This document shows positions 24,823 to 31,423 of a DNA stretch of 64,000 nucleotides, in pieces. Source of the stretch: an uncultured Lachnospiraceae bacterium (lineage in GTDB: Bacteria; Bacillota; Clostridia; Lachnospirales; Lachnospiraceae); NCBI GenBank assembly GCA_947089905.1, contig CAMUMG010000002.1, positions 248,001 through 312,000 on the forward strand, in the 5' to 3' direction. Positions within the stretch are counted from its first letter, which is position 1. Each line of letters opens with the position of its first letter. The notes under the pieces are model-generated. The model did no database searches. It worked only from the letters and a program-made list of their open reading frames with translations, and had not been told where the DNA came from. The position numbers were made by a program, and so were the translations under genes.

Positions 24823-25414
24823 TTACTGTTTCTGTGACGAAGTCACGTTTTTTGCTTTGCATATAAGCTGTGTCATTGTTCCCATGGGGCAGTATACGCA
24901 CCAGGAGCGGGTTTGAATAAGGTCATGGTCAAAAATCCCAGTACGGTGGAGGTGAGCATCACGCTGTAGAAGCAGAATGCGAACTGGGCGACACCGTCAG
25001 AGAACAGGGTTCCATGGTAAGCCCAATATCATGGAAGCTTGAATGTCCACAGCAGTGTTACTACGGTACCAAGATTTTTTGCCCCGGCGAAAACCAGCCA
25101 GGTGTTCCACAGCATAAGGAAGAACATTGCAAAGAAGAATATCAAAAATCCATATCGGAAATAACCCGATCTCATCCAGCCGGGGATATCCTTTTTCCGT
25201 GACAAGCCGAACCTGCCGCCGACCAGGGAAAATAGCTGGTCTCTGCCACAATATTTGTTGCAGTATGCCTTATTGCCTTTTACAACCGCTATGGCAAGAG
25301 GGATAAAAAAGCATAAAAGCCCCAGCCATGCAAAGAGGATATTAAAAAAGCCAAGGATCAGGTAGGTCAGTGAGGCGATCCAAAGGTAATCATACCATTT
25401 CTTTTTTCCTTTCA
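24823..25414 (-). pseudogene. Membrane 4Fe-4S-binding protein (NapH-like), with stop and frameshift
   Basis: From ATG 25414 (MKGKKKWYDYLWIAS) the protein has membrane helices and cysteines NKYCGRDQ typical of polyferredoxin-like membrane proteins. An in-frame TGA at about 25025-25027 follows TFKLP, and after it the frame goes on sensibly (YWAYHGTLFSDGVAQFAF). A base is also lost near 24913, after which RSWCVYCPMGTMTQLIC completes the last cysteine motif. Two lesions make it a pseudogene unless TGA is a Trp-to-stop reading error. It is directly downstream of the small ferredoxin gene, with which it formed an operon. Confidence 0.78.
24833..24847. promoter_or_regulatory. Crp/Fnr-type operator, second copy
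   Basis: TGTGACGAAGTCACG, near-perfect dyad with the centre GAA, same core as 25662-25676. It is located inside the end of the membrane protein pseudogene and upstream of the minus-strand thioredoxin relic. Confidence 0.6.
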
Positions 25415-25609
25415 TTATTCTGTCACCTCCAATGAGATAATACTTGCGGGGCATTCCTTTACACATTTCCCGCATCCGACACATAATTCCCTGTTGACGA
25501 CCGCATGGATGCCGCCTGGAACGGTGATCGCGTTTCGTGGACAGACTTTTATGCAGCATCCGCAGGCAACGCATTCCCGGATGCTGACAGCCGCTTTCTT
25601 TTTTGTCAT
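25415..25609 (-). CDS. Two-cluster 4Fe-4S ferredoxin-like protein
   Basis: A 64-residue protein from ATG 25609 (preceded by AAAGGAG) with two Fe-S motifs, CVACGCCIKVCPRN and CVGCGKCVKECPAS. It should be a small cytoplasmic electron carrier. The upstream in-frame ATG at 25675 overlaps the operator and promoter and is rejected. It is the first gene of the broken operon with the membrane Fe-S protein. The gene itself appears intact. A sigma-A -10 box (TATAAT, 25640-25635) and a TGTGAC palindrome centred about 41 bp upstream of the likely transcription start indicate Crp/Fnr activation. Confidence 0.88.
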   Translation of the reverse strand: MTKKKAAVSIRECVACGCCIKVCPRNAITVPGGIHAVVNRELCVGCGKCVKECPASIISLEVTE

Positions 25610-25661
25610 GGTAAAACTCCTTTTGTTTTTCTTTATTATACAGGAAGAAACTGTTTGATTC

Positions 25662-25676
25662 TGTGACGAAGTCACA
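25662..25676. promoter_or_regulatory. Crp/Fnr-type operator at class II position
   Basis: TGTGACGAAGTCACA is a perfect 6+6 dyad. Its centre (25669) is about 41 bp upstream of the transcription start expected from the TATAAT box at 25640-25635 on the minus strand. That is the normal position for class II activation by a Crp/Fnr protein, such as the one encoded in broken form at 23956. Confidence 0.72.
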
Positions 25677-25678
25677 TT

Positions 25679-26226
25679 GATGCTGATTCCCAGGCGGAGA
25701 TGGAACGGCGGGCAGGGCTTGTCAATCCAACCTATCCTTTTACGGGAAAGATCAGGTGCGGCATATGCGACCAGAATTTTACCCGCCGGAAAGGAATCAC
25801 AAAAGGGAAGGAATACATTAGCTGGTTCTGCAGGGCGAAAAAGGAAGCAGGGATGACGTGTAAGAGCCGTAACTATCCGAAGAGAAGCTCATGGAAATAT
25901 GTGTGGGCTAATGGGGACAGGCAGCTTTGACGGGAGGCTTTTGAAAGGACGGTCAGGCTCATCACAGCACTGCCGGATGGAAGCCTTGCGATGCATTTCT
26001 TTGACGATGAAACCAGGTTGTGGGAAATGCCATCACTGAGAAGCAGGCGAAAAAGGAACAGATAGAAAGGCTCCTTGCAGAACTGGAGCGGCAGGACGGC
26101 GTGACCACGGAGTTTGATGAAGAGCAATGGTACAGCCTGGTTGATTTTGTCACAGTTTTTAATAAAGAAGATATCCGTTTCACCTTTAAAGATGGGACAG
26201 AGATTCAAGAAAGAAGTTGTGCATGA
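25679..26226 (+). pseudogene. Relics of two serine recombinases (B2)
   Basis: The first piece (25682-25930) encodes a recombinase zinc-ribbon, YPFTGKIRCGICDQNF, then WFCRAKKEAGMTCKSRNYP, followed by a frameshift. It matches the end of B1 recombinase 1. After a second out-of-frame piece (ERTVRLITALPDGSLAMHFF), the stretch 26020-26226 encodes QAKKEQIERLLAELE, then EQWYSLVDFVTVFNKEDIRF, which matches the C-terminus of B1 recombinase 2. So B2 once had the same recombinase pair, now reduced to tails; all catalytic domains are gone. Confidence 0.8.
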
Positions 26227-26322
26227 AGAGGATGCCATACAAATCGTGTGGAAAGTGCGGAATCCGTTTGACAGTTAAGTTTCTGTATGAAATATAGTTC
26301 CAATTTGGGAAGGATAATGGTA

Positions 26323-26352
26323 GAATATGAGCCATGGGCAGCGATGCCTGTG
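26323..26352 (+). other. Strong hairpin ahead of the nuclease-like gene
   Basis: TGAGCCA-GGGC and GCCT-TGGCTCA form a 10-12 bp stem around AGCGAT. It sits about 60 bp before the start codon of the gene at 26414, within the probable 5' untranslated region, and has no T-run. It may be an mRNA control structure or a leftover terminator. Confidence 0.45.
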
Positions 26353-26413
26353 GCTCAATGGTTTACTTTATGGGAAATGTAAGAATGAATGTACGAAAGG
26401 TGATAAGGGACAG

Positions 26414-27838
26414 ATGCGAGAATTAAGTAATATTAAGAGAAAAGTTTTTTTTAGCTATGCTTTTAAAGACACTGATAAGATTGATTTTGTCAGCATGAGA
26501 TTGCGAGAACGTGGTTTTGAAATAATGCGAAGTGTGGAATCACTGACTACGATGAATAATTTGAAAAACTTCATTACAAATGTGATTGATGAATGCGATT
26601 GCTTTATTCTTATTATTACAGATGGCATAAATAAATTTTCTATGATGGAATATGATGCGGCATTAAGTAAGGGAAAAAATACATTTGTATATATTAAAAA
26701 GGACATATTTAAGGGAGATGTAAAAAATAGTTTTGCGGATAAAATTGTGGGATTGTGGGAAAATGAAGATGATTTAGCAAATCGTATTATAGATGATATA
26801 TCACGATATGGATACAGCTATCCACAAAGAGGATATCAGTTTGAAATTATTGTGGATAAGATATTTCAATTATATGGTTGTATGACTGAAATGGCAAAAA
26901 AGAATGCAATGTATGACATATTGGCCAAAAAAGAAAATATAACATTTTATGTAGAAACAAAAGCTCTTAGACAAAGAATAATAGATGTTAAAACGGTATC
27001 GAATGCAGTTGCATCAGCCTCTGCATTAGCACAAGATACAAATTCAAAATTTGTTTTAGTCGCTGCTAATATATTTTCACCTAGAGTGCAAGAGATTTTA
27101 AAGAAAAATAATAATATTATTGCTTTGGATATAAGTAATTTACTATACATAGTTAAAGATAATGACATTTTAAAATCACAGTTGATTTCAATTTTAGAAT
27201 ATTCTGTGGATGATATAGAACCCAAGGTACCAACGGGATTAATGAATTTATTGGGAACGGAATATTCAGATATAGATGAAAAAACAGTTACGGAAGAAGA
27301 TGTTACTAAAAAATTAATAAAAGAAGTTCAAAGTTGGAAAGCGAAGGATAAAGATAGTAGTGAGTATGAGGATTTATGTATACGAGTTTTGAAGAATCTT
27401 TTTGAAGAAGATTTGGGGTTATGGAGTGATCAGCAACGCTCAAATGAAGACTTATATAGGTTTGACTTAATATGTAAGATAAAAGATAATATTCAAGTAG
27501 CGTTTTGGAGGTTTATTGAAGAATATTTTAGGTCGAAATATATAATTTTTGAATTTAAGAACTATACTAGGCGAATAACTCAAAAAGAAATTTATACAAC
27601 AGATAAATATTTATATGCTAAAGCCTTACGATGTGTTGCAATTATAATCTCTTGTGAGGGGGAAGATAAGAATGCAAAAAAGGCAGTGAAAGGGACATTA
27701 AGAGAAAACGGTAAATTGATTTTGAGTGTTTCGAATAAAGATTTGATAATGATGCTAAATGGAAAAGTTAAGGGTGATTCTCCTGCGGAATATTTATATA
27801 GTATGTTAGATACAATGCTTATAGAACTGGATAAATAG
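26414..27838 (+). CDS. TIR/DUF4062-like protein with two nuclease-like (PD-(D/E)XK) domains
   Basis: A 474-residue protein from ATG 26414 (preceded by AAAGGTGATAAGGG). Residues 1-95 look like a TIR or DUF4062 fold: KVFFSYAFKDTDKIDFV, LRERGFEIM, ECDCFILIITDGI, EYDAALSKGKNTFVYI. Residues about 130-240 resemble an Mrr-type nuclease (GYQFEIIVDKIFQLYGC, MYDIL, FYVETKAL). Residues about 310-474 form a second such region (EDLCIRVLKNLF, RFDLICKI, YIIFEFKNYTRR, CVAIIISCEG, NAKKAVKGTLRENGKLILSV). D...E-x-K signatures are visible in both. An immune or toxin role, sensing infection and cutting nucleic acid, is plausible by architecture but unproven. Its AT-rich codon use differs from the GC-rich genes just upstream. 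Confidence 0.65.
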   Translation: MRELSNIKRKVFFSYAFKDTDKIDFVSMRLRERGFEIMRSVESLTTMNNLKNFITNVIDECDCFILIITDGINKFSMMEYDAALSKGKNTFVYIKKDIFKGDVKNSFADKIVGLWENEDDLANRIIDDISRYGYSYPQRGYQFEIIVDKIFQLYGCMTEMAKKNAMYDILAKKENITFYVETKALRQRIIDVKTVSNAVASASALAQDTNSKFVLVAANIFSPRVQEILKKNNNIIALDISNLLYIVKDNDILKSQLISILEYSVDDIEPKVPTGLMNLLGTEYSDIDEKTVTEEDVTKKLIKEVQSWKAKDKDSSEYEDLCIRVLKNLFEEDLGLWSDQQRSNEDLYRFDLICKIKDNIQVAFWRFIEEYFRSKYIIFEFKNYTRRITQKEIYTTDKYLYAKALRCVAIIISCEGEDKNAKKAVKGTLRENGKLILSVSNKDLIMMLNGKVKGDSPAEYLYSMLDTMLIELDK

Positions 27839-28059
27839 GGATATTGTTCTTTATAGTAGAAAGTGCCTTCTTCTTCCATTACAATCCTGATACCGTAGAG
27901 TTCTTAACAGGGCTTAGAAAATAAGGTAAAGCTGTCCCTACCCAATGTCGGACTAAGGCTGGCTGCGAGGGTTTTTCTGCCGTTTTCCAATTTGAACCCT
28001 CCCCTGTGGGGCAAAATCAAACAGTATGCCAAAATCAAAATGTATAAGGCAAAATCGAA
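27839..28059. other. B2 right-end flank without a gene
   Basis: No coding gene is recognised. On the minus strand a short piece reads YGIRIVMEEEGTFYY, resembling part of a small clostridial DUF protein, with no valid start. The stretch 27990-28056 contains TTTGAACCCTCCCC and repeated GGCAAAATCAAA motifs that also occur near 20790-20826. Confidence 0.35.
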
Positions 28060-28086
28060 TTGTATCAAAGACAGCGTTTACATAGA
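28060..28086. repeat. B2 right end (attR of the inner elements)
   Basis: TTGTATCAA (28060-28068), 16 nt, GA (28085-28086); all 27 bp are identical to 20580-20606. The GA is also the first two bases of the GAT codon that is shared with 5164-5166 in the split recombinase. Confidence 0.87.
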
Positions 28087-29434
28087 TGAAGGCATTTCAG
28101 GTACAAATACAAAAAAGCGTAAAGAATTTAACCGTATGATAACATGTGCAAAAAATGGGGAGTTTGATTTCATTATAACAAAGGAAATTTCACGTTTTGC
28201 TAGAAATACTCTTGATAGTATATACTATACCCGTGAACTGAAAAAGTATGGTGTGGGTGTTATTTTTATGAATGACAATATTAATACTTTAGATAGTGAT
28301 GCAGAGCTTCGCTTGACGATTATGTCCTCTATTGCACAAGAGGAGAGTCGAAAGACTTCTGAGCGTGTAAAATGGGGACAAAAACGTCAGATGGAGCAAG
28401 GCGTTGTATTTGGAAGAAGTATGCTAGGTTATGATATAAAAGATGGTAAAATGTATGTGAATGAGGAAGGGGCAGAAATTGTTCGCCTTATCTTTCATAA
28501 GTTTGTACAGGAAAAAAAAGGAACACATACTATTGCACGTGAACTTAGAGAAGAAAATCTACAATCAATGAAAATAAGAAAATGGAGTAATACAACAATT
28601 TTAAGAATTATTCAAAATGAAAAGTATTGTGGTGATTTAATACAAAAAAAAACCTATACACCAGACTTTCTTTCTCATAAAAAAAAGATAAATTTTGGTC
28701 AGGAAGAATTTGTAATTATCAAAGATCATCATGAGCCAATTATATCTCGTGAACTATTTGATAGGGCAAATTGTATTTTAACTGCGAAATCATTTTCTCA
28801 GGAAGGAAAAAATAAATATAGCAATCGTTATCCGTTTTCTGGAAAAATTAAATGTGCCAGATGTGGGGTAAGTTATGTCGCAAGATATAAAACTAGAAAG
28901 GATGGAAGTAAATATAAGGCATGGCGTTGTCTAGAAGCAACAAAAAATGGTATACCAAATATTGATAGAGCTGGAAATAAAATAGGATGTGTAGGGTTCA
29001 GTATCCGTAATGAAGAAGTAATTCATATTATGGAGCTTGTCTGTAGGCAGCTAAAAATTGAGTATAATCAAATAATAGATAATTTGATAACAATAATAGA
29101 AAAAGTTGTTTCTATAGATATAACAGAAGTTTATGCTCTTTCTGAAAAGGTAGATGCTATTAAGAAAAAATGTACTAATTTAATTGATCTTTATACAAGT
29201 GGAGATATTGACCACAATGAATTTATTTTTTTTAGAGCGAAATATAATACAGAAATTGAAAATTTAAAATCTGAGATGGAGAAGCAGGATATATTAAGAA
29301 AAGAAATAAGAAACAGGATAAATGAAGAAGAGTTCTATGCAAAACTTCTCGATAAAATGATTATAGATAGAGAGAAAATAGATGTGTATTTGAATATGTT
29401 CCCTTTTTCATGGAGTTATATTATAAATAGATAG
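28087..29434 (+). pseudogene. Element A serine recombinase, C-terminal part
   Basis: Continues the recombinase begun at 4975. From the break it reads EGISGTNTKKRKEFNRM, EISRFARNTLDS (active-site Arg), the Recombinase domain (NEKYCGDLIQKKTYTPDFLS), a zinc-ribbon (CARCGVSYVA ... RCLEATKNG...GCVGFS) and a coiled-coil tail (about 400-450 of the joined protein). The catalytic Ser is missing from this part. The open frame upstream to 27992 is B2 end sequence and not recombinase. Precise removal of B1 and B2 joins codon 64 (GAT) and yields 512 residues. Stop at 29434, 15 bp before the right inverted arm. Confidence 0.9.
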
Positions 29435-29448
29435 TTAAAAAGAGTCAG

Positions 29449-29461
29449 TTTTGGAACATTT
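29449..29461 (+). repeat. Element A right inverted arm (recombinase half-site)
   Basis: TTTTGGAACATTT, perfect inverted partner of 4676-4688, 14 nt from the presumed CC crossover at 29476-29477. Confidence 0.82.
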
Positions 29462-29467
29462 GTGAAG

Positions 29468-29479
29468 CTTCTGTACCTA
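29468..29479. repeat. Element A attachment core, right copy
   Basis: CTTCTGTACCTA, same orientation as 4652-4663, and within the cotJC codons Ile-Gly-Thr-Glu. The recombination partner of the left core. Confidence 0.88.
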
Positions 29480-29662
29480 TATCTGTTAGAAGCCCTGCAA
29501 CTTCTCGATAGGGCATTGTATATCTTTGGGATAGATATCTTTGACTTGCAGCTAATTCGCCATCAGGACCTCCAAACTGACTAATAATTACTAGAGCAAG
29601 GTCAGCATTGGTCTGTTTGATATTGACTGGATATTGTAATCTTCTTTCATAAGTCCACATAA

Positions 29663-29920
29663 TTAACACGCTCCTTCCCAAGGCCAGGGATATGCTATCC
29701 ATTGCCATTGATTAGATGGGTTGACATCATAGTAATTAAGCGGGCCAAACTGGCGAATATACTGGTTGACCAGAGCCTGGCGTTTAACTGCCTGTTCATT
29801 ATAAGAAGCGAGAGCTTGTTCATTACATGGGTGTGTATCCAGAAAAAGACGTAATTCATCCAGCCAAAAGCTGACAATGTCAATATCATGAAGTAATTGT
29901 TGACGTTCTCTTTCTTTCAT
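29663..29920 (-). CDS. cotJB: CotJB spore coat protein
   Basis: An 85-residue protein with the CotJB features: helical N-terminus (RQQLLHDIDIVSFWLDELRLFLDTHP), NEQALASYNEQ, then QYIRQFGPLNYYDV and the WQWIAYPWPWEG ending. CotJB is needed with CotJA and CotJC in the mother-cell layer of the spore coat, made late in sporulation. It is 2 bp before cotJC and 2 bp after cotJA, so the three genes are translationally coupled. Overall identity is clear from the sequence and the gene order. Confidence 0.93.
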   Translation of the reverse strand: MKERERQQLLHDIDIVSFWLDELRLFLDTHPCNEQALASYNEQAVKRQALVNQYIRQFGPLNYYDVNPSNQWQWIAYPWPWEGAC

Positions 29921-29922
29921 GT

Positions 29923-30561
29923 TTAATTACATCTCCTTCCTAAAAATTCATAATTTAACTCTTTAAAAATGGTTCCTTTATGAAATCCTTCTGCTGCACA
30001 ATACAAGTTTCTATAAGATTGCCAAGGAACATAGGCCATTGCTAGTGCCATACCATTGAGCTGATCAGTAGCAGCAGGATTACTACAATATAATAGTTCA
30101 GGAGGGATTGGAGGACAGACAGGTTCTGGTCCTACTCCAAAGAATGGAGGACGATTCGGTCTATTACCTCCAGAAACGCCACATCCACAGTTTTGAGAGT
30201 TTCCAGGCATAGAAATGTTACATCCACAAGGATTGGAAGGAGGAGTAATTGGAGCATCACAGCCACATCCACAAGAATCAGGAGGAGTAATTGGGGTATC
30301 ACAGTCACATCCACAAGAATCAGGAGGAGTAATTGGAGCATCACAGCCACATCCACAGGAATCAGAAGGTGGAACAATCGGGGCATCACAGCCACATCCA
30401 CAAGAATCAGGAGGAGTAACTGGGACATCACAGCCACATCCACAAGAATCAGAAGGTGGAACAATCGGGGCATCACACCCAAACTCAGGATGAACAGGTC
30501 TGCGTCTTGCAAAACCACGATTGTTCATATTTGTATTCATAGGTTGATTGCGATAATTCAT
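29923..30561 (-). CDS. cotJA: CotJA spore coat protein with Cys/Pro-rich repeat extension
   Basis: A 212-residue protein. The C-terminal about 45 residues are the CotJA domain (MALAMAYVPWQSYRNLY then GTIFKELNYEFLGR). Ahead of it are six tandem units of 14-15 residues with the pattern C-D-x-P-I-x-P-P-(S)-D-S-C-G-C-G (30195-30490), then a Cys/Gly-rich linker. Ordinary CotJA is about 75-90 residues, so this one has a large added domain. The cysteine pairs (CGC) suggest cross-linking or metal binding in the coat, an inference. ATG follows AAAGGAG. The gene leads the cotJ operon; the promoter was not identified with certainty. Confidence 0.88.
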   Translation of the reverse strand: MNYRNQPMNTNMNNRGFARRRPVHPEFGCDAPIVPPSDSCGCGCDVPVTPPDSCGCGCDAPIVPPSDSCGCGCDAPITPPDSCGCDCDTPITPPDSCGCGCDAPITPPSNPCGCNISMPGNSQNCGCGVSGGNRPNRPPFFGVGPEPVCPPIPPELLYCSNPAATDQLNGMALAMAYVPWQSYRNLYCAAEGFHKGTIFKELNYEFLGRRCN

Positions 30562-30649
30562 TTTTATGACTCCTTTCTAAATACTACAACAGACTAAATT
30601 CGTCTGCCTATTACATCATATGCAGTAAATGGAAGAGAGTTCAGTATAA

Positions 30650-31411
30650 TCATTTAATATCAGAGAACATTTCTTGATATTGTTTCCGTTTCTTATGAGT
30701 TTCTATATCTGCCAGTCTGGTTGGAAGTGGAATATGGCTTTCTTTTGTGATAAAGTATTGGGTGATCTGAGTGGCATCTTCTAAATTAATTTTATTTCCA
30801 ATAGAAACAAAAATAGGTCGGACGGATGGAAGTGTTCTTAGGGCACGGCCATAAATTTCTTCACCGATTTGAATATCACAATATGATCCAGCGGTGTTTT
30901 GAGGCATATCATATTTAGTATCCCCAATTTTATAATAACTTTTTGCCACTCCAATAGTAGGACAGTTAAAATAAATACCTGCATGTGTAGCAATTCCCAT
31001 ATGTCTTGGATGAAGATAACCATTTCCATCGAACAAATATAGATCAGGTGTATGTTTTAACTTCTTAGAAGTCTTTAAGATCAATGGTATTTCACGAAAG
31101 GAAAGACATCCGGGAATGTAAGGAAAGGAAATTTGTCCAAACTCAGAACAAGTTTCTATTACTTGTCTGGTTTTATAATCTAACAGGACAATACTACAAA
31201 CTCCATATTCTGTTGCTCCCTGTTTCCAATAGGCTAAATCTGCACCTGCGACAATAGAAAGATGTTTAAAATCAATACTATTTTCAAAGTCAGCAAAAGG
31301 AAGCAGTTGGTTTTGTATCTGAATTGCCTGTAGTTTGGTAAGTATTTCTCCGGAAACAGATTGATTTAAAAGATCTTGATAATTTATTATCATAACTGTT
31401 CTGTTCTCCAA
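30650..31411 (-). CDS. nfi: Endonuclease V (deoxyinosine-specific)
   Basis: A 253-residue nuclease that cuts the second phosphodiester bond 3' of deoxyinosine. Motifs: IVAGADLAYW (first catalytic Asp), QISFPYIPGCLSFREIPL, LYLFDGNGYLHPRHMGIATHAG (catalytic Asp and His), TIGVAKSYY and GRALRT. These match the DxxY/PYIPG/DGNG signatures of Nfi. It has an intact size for the family. The first ATG at 31411 may be followed by an internal start at MIINYQD (31393); the ribosome site is weak. It is 11 bp downstream of the YitT-type gene and probably co-transcribed with it. Confidence 0.9.
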   Translation of the reverse strand: MENRTVMIINYQDLLNQSVSGEILTKLQAIQIQNQLLPFADFENSIDFKHLSIVAGADLAYWKQGATEYGVCSIVLLDYKTRQVIETCSEFGQISFPYIPGCLSFREIPLILKTSKKLKHTPDLYLFDGNGYLHPRHMGIATHAGIYFNCPTIGVAKSYYKIGDTKYDMPQNTAGSYCDIQIGEEIYGRALRTLPSVRPIFVSIGNKINLEDATQITQYFITKESHIPLPTRLADIETHKKRKQYQEMFSDIK

Positions 31412-31423
31412 GGTTAAATTTTG

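Larger units (their letters stand above)
20607..28086. mobile_element. Element B2: GC-richer tandem partner of B1
   Basis: About 7.5 kb from the GA at 20605-20606 to the GA at 28085-28086, with the same arm spacing as B1 and an identical 27-bp right end. From 20.9 to 26.2 kb the base composition is visibly richer in GC than in B1 or the chromosome. It carries an FMN-binding protein, ferredoxin, SirTM sirtuin, HxlR regulator, zinc macrodomain, broken Crp/Fnr-thioredoxin-ferredoxin genes, recombinase relics and a large nuclease-like protein. Its own recombinases are reduced to tails (25.7-26.2 kb), so it should depend on B1 for movement. Confidence 0.78.
4664..29467. mobile_element. Element A: intervening sequence in cotJC, itself carrying elements B1 and B2
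   Basis: Inserted 24.8 kb segment that splits the coat gene cotJC. It is bounded by a direct 12-bp core (4652-4663, 29468-29479) and by 13-bp perfect inverted arms just inside each end (4676-4688 and 29449-29461), each 14 nt from the presumed CC crossover. This is the arrangement expected for attL and attR of a large serine recombinase. Element A's own genes are a small ORF (4782-4988) and a recombinase gene, now split (4975-5165 and 28087-29434). Without the B1/B2 insert the element would be only about 1,895 bp. Precise excision restores cotJC in frame, as with the skin element of sigK. Confidence 0.9.
29445..29660 (-). pseudogene. cotJC: cotJC, N-terminal part (truncated by element A)
   Basis: From ATG 29660, preceded by GGAAGGAG and only 2 bp after the cotJB stop, it encodes MWTYERRLQYPVNI, then the conserved PDGELAASQRYLSQRY segment with a metal-ligand Glu of manganese catalases, and LLTDIGTE. 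There the match to CotJC ends; the frame continues seven codons into element A (ASQMFQN) and stops at 29445. The remainder of the protein is at 4230-4663. Upstream initiation at 29708 would overlap cotJB and is rejected. In spores the joined gene would make a 204-residue CotJC of normal length. Confidence 0.92.

Noticed and set aside
27992..28084. Start of the 480-codon recombinase frame as a real N-terminus
   Set aside because: The first 31 codons are B2 end DNA (including the 27-bp repeat) and lack the catalytic Ser region; the real N-terminus is at 4975.
4230..29660. cotJC halves as two independent paralogues
   Set aside because: Each half stops at the same codon position within a shared 12-bp core, they do not overlap in family coordinates, and they join in frame to normal length.
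30193..30597. Plus-strand open frames over cotJA repeats, and antisense frames in 48.0-48.4 kb
   Set aside because: They are produced by low-complexity repeats in the true genes on the other strand.
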